The notes: generated from the sequence alone by a model not told the origin. A stretch of DNA of 39,345 bases from CAYYMZ01 sp964473025 (GCA_964473025.1 CAYYMZ010000006.1:1-39345); one strand, 5' to 3'; positions 22,514 to 30,246 are shown, counted from the stretch's first letter. Program-made: numbers and translations.

Positions 22514-24235
22514 ATGGAAAATAAAATCTGCAAGCAGTGTTCCAACCAATTCGTCGTGGAAGACGAGGACTTAGCATTTTATAAAAAGATGTCGCCTGAA
22601 TTTGACGGGAAAGTATTTCAATATCCTGTCCCTACTCTCTGCCCGACTTGCCGCGAAAGAAGACGGCTTTCATGGCGGAACGAAAGAACGGTCTATAAGA
22701 GAAAGTGTAGTAAGAGCGGTCAAGAAATTATTTCTATGTATTCTCCGGACACAAAGGATGTCACTGTGTACTCATCTGCAGAGTGGTGGAAAGACAATTG
22801 GGATTCGATGAGTTTTGGCCGCGATTTTGATTTTAATCGTCCATTTTTTGATCAGTATGACGAGTTAAATCACGCCGTTCCAAAATTTGCAATGAATAAC
22901 CCCCGCACCGAAGGCTGCGAATATTCTAATAACTGCGGCGATTGCAAAAATTGCTATCTGTCATCAATAGTTTTTTACGATTGTGAAAATACCCATTACT
23001 CATACTGGTGTTACAAGGCAAAGGATAATTGCGACATTGCATTTACCGACCAGTGCGAGAAATGCTACGAATTAACACTTTCTGACAATTGCTACAATTG
23101 CGACTTTTCAAGTCGGCTGAGAAGCTGTCGGGATTGCAAGTTTTGTTTTAACCTCGAAAGCTGTTCGAATTGTTTATTTTGCACCAACCTCGACCACAAA
23201 CAGTATTGTATCGATAACAAGCAGTTATCGAAAGAAGAGTACGAGAAAAAAATGACCGAATATAATTTCGGATCGTCAGAAAAAATTGAAGAGTATTGGC
23301 GCAAGTATAAATCGATGATGGATGGTCTCGTCGTAAAATATGCAAACAACATTAATTGCGAAAATTGTTTGGGTGATGATCTGCGAAATTGCAAAAACGT
23401 TAAATTGAACTTCTCTGCAGTTGAGGTAGAGGACTGCAAGTATTCATTGGGTCACGAACATGCCAAGAATGTTTATGATTCACTCGGCGGAAGTTACGAA
23501 TGGGCGATCGAGGGAATCAATTCTGGTTTCGGCACATATATGTGGCATACGTCAGCTGTTCAAAAGTCACATCACATTCTTTATAGCCAGTTTTGCTTTA
23601 ACTGCCACGATTGTTTCGGTTGCGATGGTTTGAGAAACAAGTCTTACTGCATTTTAAATAAACAGTATTCACAAGAAGAATACGAAAAGATGATGGCGAA
23701 GATTTTGGAGCACATGCAAAAAACCGGCGAATGGGGCGAATATTTCCCATCAAAAAACTCCTTTTTCGGTTATAACGAAACGGTCGCAAACTCATATTTT
23801 CCACTGACCAAAGAGGACGCTTTTAAAAAGGGCTTTAAATGGCAGGATGATTTAAACATGACCGAATATTCCGGCGAAACGTATGTACCCAAAGACGATA
23901 TTGCTGATTACATAAATGATGAAGTGGAGAGAACGAAACTTTTGGCTGGTATTTTGAAATGTGAAGAAACTTCGAGACCATTCAAAATCATGCCCCAAGA
24001 ATTGGCATTTTATTTGGACAAGAGACTTCCAATCCCTCGGTTGCATTACGATGTACGTTATCAGGAAAAGTTTGGCCGAAGAAACCCACCGGTCCTATAT
24101 CACCGCCAATGCATGTGCGAGGAGACCGATCACGGCCACGAAGGACGTTGTAAGAACGAGTTTGAGACCACCTACGCTCCGGAGAGACCCGAAAAAGTTT
24201 ATTGTGAGGATTGCTACCAGAAGAGTGTGATCTAA
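22514..24235 (+). CDS. Cys-rich zinc-ribbon/12-residue-repeat protein, paralog 3
   Basis: This 573-residue protein shares the full layout of paralog 2: ICKQCSNQF with TLCPTC, RNERTVYKRKCSKSGQE, FGRDFDFNRPFFDQYDEL, a CxxC ladder with clear 12-residue steps (YNCDFSSRLRS, RDCKFCFNLES, SNCLFCTNLDH), a second FCFNCHDCFGC block and the C-terminal ribbon. It lies 5 bases after paralog 2, so the genes are co-transcribed. Its last 40 residues are almost identical to paralog 1 rather than to paralog 2, including long shared DNA stretches, which suggests gene conversion or an order of duplication that skips the middle gene. A terminator follows at 24259. Confidence 0.85.
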   Translation: MENKICKQCSNQFVVEDEDLAFYKKMSPEFDGKVFQYPVPTLCPTCRERRRLSWRNERTVYKRKCSKSGQEIISMYSPDTKDVTVYSSAEWWKDNWDSMSFGRDFDFNRPFFDQYDELNHAVPKFAMNNPRTEGCEYSNNCGDCKNCYLSSIVFYDCENTHYSYWCYKAKDNCDIAFTDQCEKCYELTLSDNCYNCDFSSRLRSCRDCKFCFNLESCSNCLFCTNLDHKQYCIDNKQLSKEEYEKKMTEYNFGSSEKIEEYWRKYKSMMDGLVVKYANNINCENCLGDDLRNCKNVKLNFSAVEVEDCKYSLGHEHAKNVYDSLGGSYEWAIEGINSGFGTYMWHTSAVQKSHHILYSQFCFNCHDCFGCDGLRNKSYCILNKQYSQEEYEKMMAKILEHMQKTGEWGEYFPSKNSFFGYNETVANSYFPLTKEDAFKKGFKWQDDLNMTEYSGETYVPKDDIADYINDEVERTKLLAGILKCEETSRPFKIMPQELAFYLDKRLPIPRLHYDVRYQEKFGRRNPPVLYHRQCMCEETDHGHEGRCKNEFETTYAPERPEKVYCEDCYQKSVI

Positions 24236-24258
24236 TCTCTTTTTGGGTTTGAATTAAT

Positions 24259-24282
24259 AACCGGCGAGAGCCGGTTTTTTGA
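24259..24282 (+). terminator. Intrinsic terminator of the Cys-rich operon
   Basis: AACCGGC (24259-24265), loop GAGA, GCCGGTT (24270-24276), then TTTT. Confidence 0.9.
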
Positions 24283-24294
24283 TTGTCTGGCGAT

Positions 24295-24440
24295 GTTATC
24301 AACAGTTTGCTGTGAGCTATCCACCCCGCACCACGACTTACCGCAAAAGGGACTGCGTCCTCTACTTGCAGTGTGCCGGGTAGCGGGGCAGGCAGGGATA
24401 GTTTGACGCGTTATCAACAACTTGTGGTGAGTTATGCACA
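24295..24440. repeat. Two 30-base direct repeats with DnaA-box-like 9-mers
   Basis: 24295-24324 and 24410-24439 agree at 24 of 30 bases, 115 bases apart. Each contains two 9-mers spaced 21 bases: TTATCAACA (24296), CTATCCACC (24317), TTATCAACA (24411) and TTATGCACA (24432). Three differ by one base from the DnaA consensus TTATCCACA and one by two. Repeat copy C sits between them. The interval 24236-24615 contains no credible gene. Confidence 0.55.
24321..24400 (+). repeat. Structured repeat, copy C (divergent)
   Basis: The core CGCAAAAGGGAC...GTCCTCTACTTGC matches copy A at most positions. The small hairpin GGAC (24350-24353)/GTCC (24357-24360) with a three-base loop is kept, and outer CCCCGC/GCGGGG pairing closes the unit. 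Unlike copies A and B, no well-formed promoter follows. Confidence 0.6.
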
Positions 24441-24507
24441 TCCCGTTAAATCATCCCGAACACGGTTTTTGGGTGGAACAAAAACCTACTTCAATGACCG
24501 AACTAAG

Positions 24508-24564
24508 TTATATAGAATTTTAGAATGTTATGTATGTTATATAACATCTAAAAAAGTTATATAA
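24508..24564. promoter_or_regulatory. AT-rich cluster around the palindrome TGTTATATAACA
   Basis: The perfect 12-base palindrome TGTTATATAACA (24535-24546) lies among GTTATAT/GTTATGT repeats. The identical palindrome sits in the promoter spacer after repeat copy B (39162-39173), so it may be an operator. No gene starts on the plus strand for 1.7 kb downstream, leaving its target unclear. Confidence 0.4.
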
Positions 24565-24615
24565 AAAACGCAACGGGTTACCCGATGCGCATCAAGATCG
24601 AACCCGACCCCAATC

Positions 24616-25056
24616 TTAGCTCTGCTGATATAGGCCGGTTAGTGTCGTTTCTTCTAATATTTTTCCTTCCATTGCGTCTTCCAAATCATCCCTTGAGGAT
24701 TTTTCTTTGAGATTAAGCACTTGGTTGAGCGCATACAGGTGAAAAATATACCGGTGTGTTCCGGAGGGGGGACAGGGACCGATATAACCGGGTTTTCCCG
24801 ATCCGTTTACCCCTTCAATTACCCCAGATGGGAGTGCGGATGAATTTAACTCTGATGTATCTGGAGGAATATTCCAAATTATCCAATGGGTAAAATTATT
24901 TGAGGGAGCATCTGGGTCGTCTAAAATCAGAACAAATGACTTGGTTTGAGCTGAAACGCCTTCAATTTTTAAGACAGGACTGACATTCTCGCCATTGCAC
25001 GAGAATTGGGCAGGTATTTGGCCATTTTCTTCGAAATCGGGGCTTGATATTTTCAT
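24616..25056 (-). CDS. PEBP family protein (YbhB/YbcL, Raf-kinase-inhibitor-like)
   Basis: The 146 residues follow the bacterial PEBP pattern: SPDFEENGQIPAQFSCNGENVSP, the anion-site motif LILDDPDAPSNNFTHWIIWNIP near residues 44-64, and GPCPPSGTHRYIFHLYALN near 93-110. There is no signal peptide. Bacterial members are small cytoplasmic or periplasmic proteins of uncertain substrate. The gene follows the phosphoribosyltransferase with an 8-base gap on the same strand, so they are probably co-transcribed, but the pairing does not suggest a shared pathway. Confidence 0.92.
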   Translation of the reverse strand: MKISSPDFEENGQIPAQFSCNGENVSPVLKIEGVSAQTKSFVLILDDPDAPSNNFTHWIIWNIPPDTSELNSSALPSGVIEGVNGSGKPGYIGPCPPSGTHRYIFHLYALNQVLNLKEKSSRDDLEDAMEGKILEETTLTGLYQQS

Positions 25057-25064
25057 GTTTAACT

Positions 25065-25700
25065 TTATGTTTTTAGGGCTTTTATAACTTCGCTGTCCGA
25101 AACTTGTTCAAATTGATTATAATATGCCCCGATAGCTCCCGCAAATATTTCGGGAATCTCAACAGCGATAAATTCATCAACTTCTTTCGTTATTTTTTCC
25201 GCAGTATCGCGCGGTGAGACGGGGACAGCTACGATTATTTTTTTGGGTTTCATTTTTTTAAGTTCACGGATAGCAGCAAGCATTGAAAATCCAGTGGCCA
25301 AACCGTCATCCACAATGATAGCGACTTTTCCATGAGGGTTAATTGATTTTCTGTTTGTAAGATATACCTTATGACGGCGTTTGGCTTCTTCCTGCTGCTC
25401 TTTGGATTTTTGCTTTAAATAATTTTCATCGATATTTTGAAGTTCAAGCTCATCAAAAATTGCCTCTCCGCTTTCAGAGATTGCACCGATCGCATATTCC
25501 TCATTTTGTGGGTGCCCGATTTTACGAACTATGACAAGGTCGATTGGCCATCCGAATTTTTTGGCTAGTTCTCGGGCAATAATCACTCCGCCGCGCGGTA
25601 GAGCATAAACTACAACATTTTCAGCCCTGAATTTTTTGAGAAGCTTGGCGAGTTTTTGGCCGGCGTGAGATCTATTTCTAAAGATTATTTCTTCGTTCAT
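25065..25700 (-). CDS. Phosphoribosyltransferase-domain protein
   Basis: The type I PRTase fold is visible: VVYALPRGGVIIARELAKKF near residues 30-50, IVRKIGHPQNEEYAIGAISESG, and the PRPP-binding loop VAIIVDDGLATGFSM near 126-140. This subgroup (ComF/Xpt-like, often annotated only as phosphoribosyltransferase) transfers or salvages ribose-phosphate groups; the substrate cannot be read from sequence. The start is ATG 25700, with a TTG one codon upstream as alternative. The product has 211 residues, and the gene lies 6 bases after the preceding one. Confidence 0.88.
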   Translation of the reverse strand: MNEEIIFRNRSHAGQKLAKLLKKFRAENVVVYALPRGGVIIARELAKKFGWPIDLVIVRKIGHPQNEEYAIGAISESGEAIFDELELQNIDENYLKQKSKEQQEEAKRRHKVYLTNRKSINPHGKVAIIVDDGLATGFSMLAAIRELKKMKPKKIIVAVPVSPRDTAEKITKEVDEFIAVEIPEIFAGAIGAYYNQFEQVSDSEVIKALKT

Positions 25701-25706
25701 CAACCC

Positions 25707-26045
25707 TTAACCCCCGAGTTGAGATTCGATATACATCGACTGCATCATCGGGAAGTAGGCGACTAGTAGAACGATTATGACGATAATAATTACGGCTACA
25801 AAAGCGGCGGCGCAGCAACAAACAATCCAAGTCGTGTTCGATTTCGCCGGTTGTGCTTGTACTGGCTGAGCGGCTGGTTTCTCTGGTGCCGGTTCGGCGG
25901 GCTTGGTTTCCTCTGTTTTTACTTTCTCTTCTGCAGGTTTATCTTTGACCTCAGCTTTTTCCTCTTTCCTTGGCCCTTCTTTGACCACTTCTTTTTCTTG
26001 TTTTTCTTCTTTCACTTCTTCTTTTTCGACTTTTTTATCTGCCAT
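25707..26045 (-). CDS. Lys/Glu-rich tail-anchored-like membrane protein (112 aa)
   Basis: The start at 26045 (MADKKVEKEEVKEEKQEKEV) is preferred; an in-frame upstream ATG at 26138 would translate a palindromic repeat. Residues 1-65 are almost all Lys, Glu, Pro and Ala and probably disordered. One membrane helix near 72-100 begins with three adjacent cysteines (WIVCCCAAAFVAVIIIVII), which could be lipid-modified. A short end follows (FPMMQSMYIESQLGG). The charged part may be cytoplasmic. The function is unknown; the sequence alone gives no family. Confidence 0.65.
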   Translation of the reverse strand: MADKKVEKEEVKEEKQEKEVVKEGPRKEEKAEVKDKPAEEKVKTEETKPAEPAPEKPAAQPVQAQPAKSNTTWIVCCCAAAFVAVIIIVIIVLLVAYFPMMQSMYIESQLGG

Positions 26046-26069
26046 AGAAACCCCCACTTCGAGTTCCCT

Positions 26070-26163
26070 CACACCCTTTGAAAAAGGGTGTTGGGACCCG
26101 AAAGCCCTGACACTATCCGCTACGTGCCGTTCCCGCACACCCTTTTGTTAAAGGGTGTTGGGA
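26070..26163. repeat. Pair of near-identical palindromic hairpins
   Basis: ACACCCTTT/AAAGGGTGT occurs at 26071-26091 and again at 26137-26158, each followed by TGGGAC. The two 28-base units are 66 bases apart and look like REP-type palindromes in the leader of the Lys/Glu-rich gene. Confidence 0.6.
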
Positions 26164-26248
26164 CGACCGTAAGGATCAGTGTTATGGGCAATTATTTTAT
26201 TACTTCTTTTATCATACACCAAATTTTGCAGAAATTTCTGACAATCCT

Positions 26249-26257
26249 TGGTATAAT
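26249..26257 (+). promoter_or_regulatory. Extended -10 promoter; leaderless start for the RDD-like gene
   Basis: TGG plus TATAAT (26252-26257). The ATG at 26267 falls 9 bases after the -10, where transcription should begin, and there is no Shine-Dalgarno, so the mRNA is probably leaderless. Confidence 0.6.
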
Positions 26258-26266
26258 GTATTTGTT

Positions 26267-26680
26267 ATGCGCAAAACGAATATTTTAGAAAAAGCTTTTC
26301 CTTCGATCATCAATGTCGTGGTTGTTTTCTTGGTTTCCCAGTTATTTTTACCATTCACCGCTGATTTAATCGGCGATAAATGGACATTTATTACGGTCTT
26401 TTTTCTTTATAATATCGTCTTTCTTTTTCTGGATGACGGCCGCGATCTTGGAATGATTGTTTTTGATACCCGCTGGGCGAAGGATTATTCTACCTTGAAT
26501 AAGGTCATTTATGCTGTTCTCGCAACCGCCAGCTTTTCAACGTTACTATTTAAAATATGGTTTACGCTCGATTTATTTTTGATTAATATGATTGTTTTAC
26601 AACTTCCGACAGTAATTAAAACAGGCACAACCTTGCATGGCTTGCTTGCCGGAGGAATGCTAACCGAGACAAAATCTTAA
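26267..26680 (+). CDS. RDD-like multi-pass membrane protein (137 aa)
   Basis: Four hydrophobic segments are visible: SIINVVVVFLVSQLFLPF, FITVFFLYNIVFLFL, VIYAVLATASFSTLLF and LFLINMIVLQLP. Between the second and third lies DDGRDLGMIVFDTRW, which resembles the RDLGM-type loop of RDD-family proteins. RDD proteins are small membrane proteins, some proposed as ion or proton exchangers; the assignment here rests on that short motif and the topology. Its 3' end overlaps the convergent sortase gene by 4 bases. Confidence 0.65.
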   Translation: MRKTNILEKAFPSIINVVVVFLVSQLFLPFTADLIGDKWTFITVFFLYNIVFLFLDDGRDLGMIVFDTRWAKDYSTLNKVIYAVLATASFSTLLFKIWFTLDLFLINMIVLQLPTVIKTGTTLHGLLAGGMLTETKS

Positions 26681-27288
26681 TTTTGTTTTATAAATTTAGC
26701 GCTCACAACCAATCGATTGTCAATTGACCCCGGAGGCCAGCAGGTGATAAGGGTCACTTTTTTATCATTTGTTTGACGGGTCACCTCAACATCGTCGGGG
26801 CTAACTATTTCTGACGATGTTACTTCGTAAACCAAGGTGCGATAATTACTCTCCAGGGTTATTCGATCCCCCTTTTCCAGGTGGTCTAAGGTTTTAAAAA
26901 CGGTTTTATAATCACCGGGGGACGTGTCGTAAAAACTTGAATGTCCAAAAATAACCGTGTTGCCGTGTCCCGGCAGGGCCGTGCCTTGCATTTGCGCCAC
27001 ACCGCCCTCCAGCGCCTTAAAATAGGCATCCTTGTCGCCAGCGTTGACATTTAAAACAACCGGGGCGCTCACATCTATCTTGGGAATTTCAATCACCCAA
27101 TCAGCTTCTTGAATCGCGGTTGCTGTCTTTGGCGGAACGGGCGGAGGGCTAATCTCGTTTTTAAAAAAGAAAACCCTCGTTGAACAAAGAATGACTGCAA
27201 CTAAAATCAAAATTGCCGCTACCGATAAGAAGATGGCGCTCTTCGATTTAAATTTACACTGTTTCCAGAGTTTTTTTATTTTATTCAT
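26677..27288 (-). CDS. Sortase (second of two)
   Basis: Sortases are membrane-anchored transpeptidases that attach or polymerise surface proteins. The 203 residues comprise a basic start, one membrane helix (AIFLSVAAILILVAVILC), a Pro-rich linker and the sortase barrel with catalytic His in VIFGHSSFYD, Cys in VTLITCWPPGS and Arg in DNRLVV. This fits the broad class D/E group. It is the last gene of a three-gene operon, 37 bases after the other sortase. The TWPPGS-type sequence after the Cys differs from its partner, suggesting different substrates. Confidence 0.9.
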   Translation of the reverse strand: MNKIKKLWKQCKFKSKSAIFLSVAAILILVAVILCSTRVFFFKNEISPPPVPPKTATAIQEADWVIEIPKIDVSAPVVLNVNAGDKDAYFKALEGGVAQMQGTALPGHGNTVIFGHSSFYDTSPGDYKTVFKTLDHLEKGDRITLESNYRTLVYEVTSSEIVSPDDVEVTRQTNDKKVTLITCWPPGSIDNRLVVSAKFIKQN

Positions 27289-27325
27289 CGGTTAAGAACT
27301 ATGGTCGGCAAATTGTACTGCGATT

Positions 27326-28003
27326 TTAAAAAATCCTTTCCAAATCAGCTCTTATAACCAAGCGGCGCAAGTTGGTGCCGACAGGAACGCAGGTTAGAAG
27401 ATACAAGTTTCTTTTATTTGCCCCGCCAATCGAAAGAGCTAGGTCGTCAGAAGCACCAATTTCAAAAACGTCGGCTACTCTATAGCCATAAGAAACATTA
27501 TTTTTCTTGACTACAATTTCGTCTCTGATCTTGGCATCAACCAGAGTTGCAAAGATATCTTTATAAGAACCTTCGGCCCACCAATAATAAGAACTATGTC
27601 CAGAAATTAACATATCACCGTTTCCAGCGGGCTCAGCAGTGCCCGAAAGGTGAGTGAGATAATTTATCATCTCGCCGTTTACATTGTCCTTCGCTACATT
27701 CCATTCCACGGCGCCTTCGATGTTTAATCTCGGGTAATAAAACCAGTCGTTTTTGAAGTAACCTGATGAATCGGCGGCGACCGTGAAATTTCTGTATTTT
27801 GGCGATTTGTTGCTTTTGTCTTCCTCAAAGATATCGATATTATGCAGCGCATCGAGCCGGTCCTGATTTTCGGTTGTCGTTCCGGATTCCTTATTTTGAA
27901 CCAGTTTTAAGATTGTCGGCCAATTGGCAATGCCGAAGATAACATAAAACACAACGATTAGAACTATTAACGATTTAACAATCTTAATTGCTTTTCTCAA
28001 CAC
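27326..28003 (-). CDS. Sortase (first of two)
   Basis: The 225-residue protein has an N-terminal membrane helix (SLIVLIVVFYVIFGIANW), a charged linker of about 60 residues, and the sortase core with His in LISGHSSYYWW, Cys in LYLLTCVPVG and Arg in NLRRLVIRA. Substitutions around the active site differ from the downstream sortase. It starts 10 bases after the end of the large surface-protein gene, so the natural inference is that this protein or its partner anchors that substrate. Confidence 0.9.
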   Translation of the reverse strand: MLRKAIKIVKSLIVLIVVFYVIFGIANWPTILKLVQNKESGTTTENQDRLDALHNIDIFEEDKSNKSPKYRNFTVAADSSGYFKNDWFYYPRLNIEGAVEWNVAKDNVNGEMINYLTHLSGTAEPAGNGDMLISGHSSYYWWAEGSYKDIFATLVDAKIRDEIVVKKNNVSYGYRVADVFEIGASDDLALSIGGANKRNLYLLTCVPVGTNLRRLVIRADLERIF

Positions 28004-28013
28004 CCCGCCTTAT

Positions 28014-29858
28014 TTATTCAGCTTTGAGGATCCGGAATATTATCACACCGCTGATTAAGAGAACGCCTGCGATGATGAGATAGAATGAAAGTCCGGATTT
28101 AATGCCATTGACCAAAAATCCTGCGGCGCTTCCCGACGGTGTGTTAAACAGCGAGCTGACAGTGGTGACTGTTGGGGTTGCGCTTTGTCCTGCGACACAT
28201 GTTTGAAGCGAACAGATACCGCCGTTGGCTTGGACCGTTGTCGTTGTTGTAGCTATGGCGTTTGGCGGGGTGCAGGTTATTGGGCGCTCGGCGTCACACG
28301 GAACTGGGGGGTTAGGGACGGATGAAGTAGTGGTAACGGTGGCTGATTCTGTTGAAGTCGAGGTGGTTGAAGGTCCGGGAGTGGGAGTAACCGATTCAAT
28401 ACATTTTAGGGTAATTGCATAATCAACTGGTCCGCCACCATTGTCTTTAATGTTTATCTTAAATGGTGCTGTAGAGCTGCTTAGAGTTACGTATTCCGTT
28501 TTACCACTGCCCCCAAGGACTTCTACCTTTGACAATTCGACTTTTTTACAACCTGCCAAGCTGCCCGTTACAGTTCCAAGTGGTTCTTTATTAATACAGT
28601 TTGAATGTTTGCCGATAGCGTTATAAGTATAGCTTAAAATCTTTACGGCCACATCATTGGGATCAGCACCAAACTGGAGGTTTGCCGCTCCATCAACACA
28701 CGCGTTCCACGTAAATACCGAAGGAGTTGTGCTTGCTGACGCTGTTGCGGTAATACTTGAACCACTTGTGGAGCTTGTGCTACCCGTAACGGTTGTGCTT
28801 GTCGTTGGCCCGACAACCGCGGCACTTAATACTTTGGGCGTATCGGTTTGATTACACGACCGAAGTGTTATAACATATTTGATATAGCGTGCCTGAATCG
28901 GCTGGTCGTAAGCAACCGTGTCGCTACTGCCGGAGGTTTTCTCATTGCTCCAATTGACATTATCTGTTGAGAGCGAAGATGTAAGATCGGTTTTGGAACA
29001 TGTGGCATTAACGGATCCGGCTAGGGAATAGGCCTTAAACTTCGTCACATTTTTGACGGCCCCAAGGTCGAATGTTCCAGAAATCGTTCCTTGTCGGACA
29101 GAACCGGAGGAGCTTGGGCTTACGCCATTGCAGTAGAAATATATGGCCACGCCGTCTATATCTGAGTCATCGTTATTCGCTGTAAAATGTAGCGTTACAG
29201 TGTTGGTGGCGGTATCAATAGAGTGGGTATCTCCGGCTTCGAGTGGATCCTTGTTGACTAGTTTAATCGATTGATCGTTAAGCGTTGCTCCGGTGAATTT
29301 AATTGTCACATCCAAAGGAGTATTGTTTCCCGGAATGGATTTGACCCGCAAAAAAGTATTTTGGCGGCTTAACCATAACCCGGGTGAAGCATAGGTCAGA
29401 GAGTCCAGAACCTGGTCTTTAGTGCCAAAATTAATTTCGTTTGTTCCCGATACGGTTCTTGCAAGACCAAGGTGAAACGGCGATCCGTTGATTGTTGCCT
29501 TAACATCACTGGGGATCGTACAACCATTACTCGGTGTTGTCGTACTCGTGGCAGAAGCGGTAGCGGTAGCGGTAACCGAAGAAGTTGTGGTTGCGGTTGC
29601 CGAGGCGCTAGAGCCGGTTAGACCAATGTATTTTTGGTTAGTTGCGACGTCTGTCCCACCACTAACGTTTACTAAAGTGTCTTTTAAAAGCCCTGTGTTA
29701 TTGGCGTATTTGACGGCAAGGTTGGTCTCTCCTGTAACGACAGCGCCAATTCCCAGAGTTCCCAAAATATAAGATCTAAAAATAAATAAACCCGCGACCA
29801 CCAATAAGGTTATTAGAACCACTAACATAACCCTAGGGGTCTTTTTTGTTTTTTTCAT
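28014..29858 (-). CDS. Ser/Thr-rich cell-surface protein, probable sortase substrate (614 aa)
   Basis: An N-terminal signal-anchor (VMLVVLITLLVVAGLFIF) leads to a Ser/Thr/Ala spacer (about 75-110), a first beta domain (PSDVKATINGSPFHLGLART, IDGVAIYFYC), a second resembling F5/8-type C modules (YDQPIQARYIKYVITLRSC), more Ser/Thr linkers, further short Cys-containing domains, and a C-terminal membrane helix (FYLIIAGVLLISGVIIF) ending RILKAE. The linkers are likely glycosylated. No standard LPxTG is present; SLFNTPSG before the final helix could be a variant sorting signal. Two sortase genes follow in the same operon. Ligand unknown. Confidence 0.75.
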   Translation of the reverse strand: MKKTKKTPRVMLVVLITLLVVAGLFIFRSYILGTLGIGAVVTGETNLAVKYANNTGLLKDTLVNVSGGTDVATNQKYIGLTGSSASATATTTSSVTATATASATSTTTPSNGCTIPSDVKATINGSPFHLGLARTVSGTNEINFGTKDQVLDSLTYASPGLWLSRQNTFLRVKSIPGNNTPLDVTIKFTGATLNDQSIKLVNKDPLEAGDTHSIDTATNTVTLHFTANNDDSDIDGVAIYFYCNGVSPSSSGSVRQGTISGTFDLGAVKNVTKFKAYSLAGSVNATCSKTDLTSSLSTDNVNWSNEKTSGSSDTVAYDQPIQARYIKYVITLRSCNQTDTPKVLSAAVVGPTTSTTVTGSTSSTSGSSITATASASTTPSVFTWNACVDGAANLQFGADPNDVAVKILSYTYNAIGKHSNCINKEPLGTVTGSLAGCKKVELSKVEVLGGSGKTEYVTLSSSTAPFKINIKDNGGGPVDYAITLKCIESVTPTPGPSTTSTSTESATVTTTSSVPNPPVPCDAERPITCTPPNAIATTTTTVQANGGICSLQTCVAGQSATPTVTTVSSLFNTPSGSAAGFLVNGIKSGLSFYLIIAGVLLISGVIIFRILKAE

Positions 29859-29910
29859 TGGCCCTTCCTTATTTAATTACTAATGATATTTTGACATTTG
29901 CTAAACCTAT

Positions 29911-30030
29911 TGTCAAATCGAGAACCCCTCACCCAATTTCTTTAAAAATTTATATTATTGTTAGGTTTATAATCTTTCGGTTTACAGACATGTATTACTA
30001 ATTTTGGGTGAGTGGGTAGGGAATTTGACA
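29911..30030. promoter_or_regulatory. Divergent promoter region with shared upstream motif
   Basis: TTGGGTGAG lies 11-12 bases upstream of a TTGACA on each strand: plus motif 30004-30012 with TTGACA 30025-30030, and minus motif 29936-29928 with TTGACA 29916-29911. The minus promoter has CAAAAT as a -10 at 17 bases; the plus -10 is unclear. The 29859-30246 interval otherwise holds only AT-rich sequence and the riboswitch. Confidence 0.45.
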
Positions 30031-30074
30031 TATTCAAATCGATTTGATTAGGTATTTTAGCACCCTAAAAATAA

Positions 30075-30224
30075 AACTACTTGCGCAAACCCCTTATCCT
30101 TGTTTACAAGGATAAGGGGGGGAAGTGCGGTGTGATTCCGCGACAGTCCCGCTACTGTAATCTCTTAATAACTTGGAAGTTTACCCCGAGTTTGCGAGGG
30201 GAGTCAGAAAACCAGCAAGTAGTT
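30075..30224 (+). promoter_or_regulatory. Cobalamin riboswitch
   Basis: The P1 stem is AACTACTTGC (30075-30084) with GCAAGTAGTT (30215-30224). Core signatures are GGGAAGTGCGGTG...ATTCCGCGACAGTCCCGCTACTGTAA and the B12 box AGTCAGAAAACCAGC. A strong hairpin CCTTATCCTTG/CAAGGATAAGG fills the peripheral arm. No terminator separates it from the gene, and the ribosome binding site GGAGGAA lies 13-19 bases after P1, so control of translation is likely. Confidence 0.95.
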
Positions 30225-30246
30225 AATTAATTCCCGCGGAGGAACA

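Noticed and set aside
24373..24564. 63-codon ORF in the DnaA-box-like region
   Set aside because: It spans the direct repeats and the AT-rich palindrome and has no ribosome binding site or protein-like composition.
24295..24564. Firm call of the replication origin
   Set aside because: DnaA-box-like sites are present, but three have one mismatch and one has two, neighbouring genes converge on the site, and dnaA is not nearby.
26070..26163. CRISPR repeats
   Set aside because: Only two palindromic units, 66 bases apart, with no further spacer-repeat units and no cas genes.
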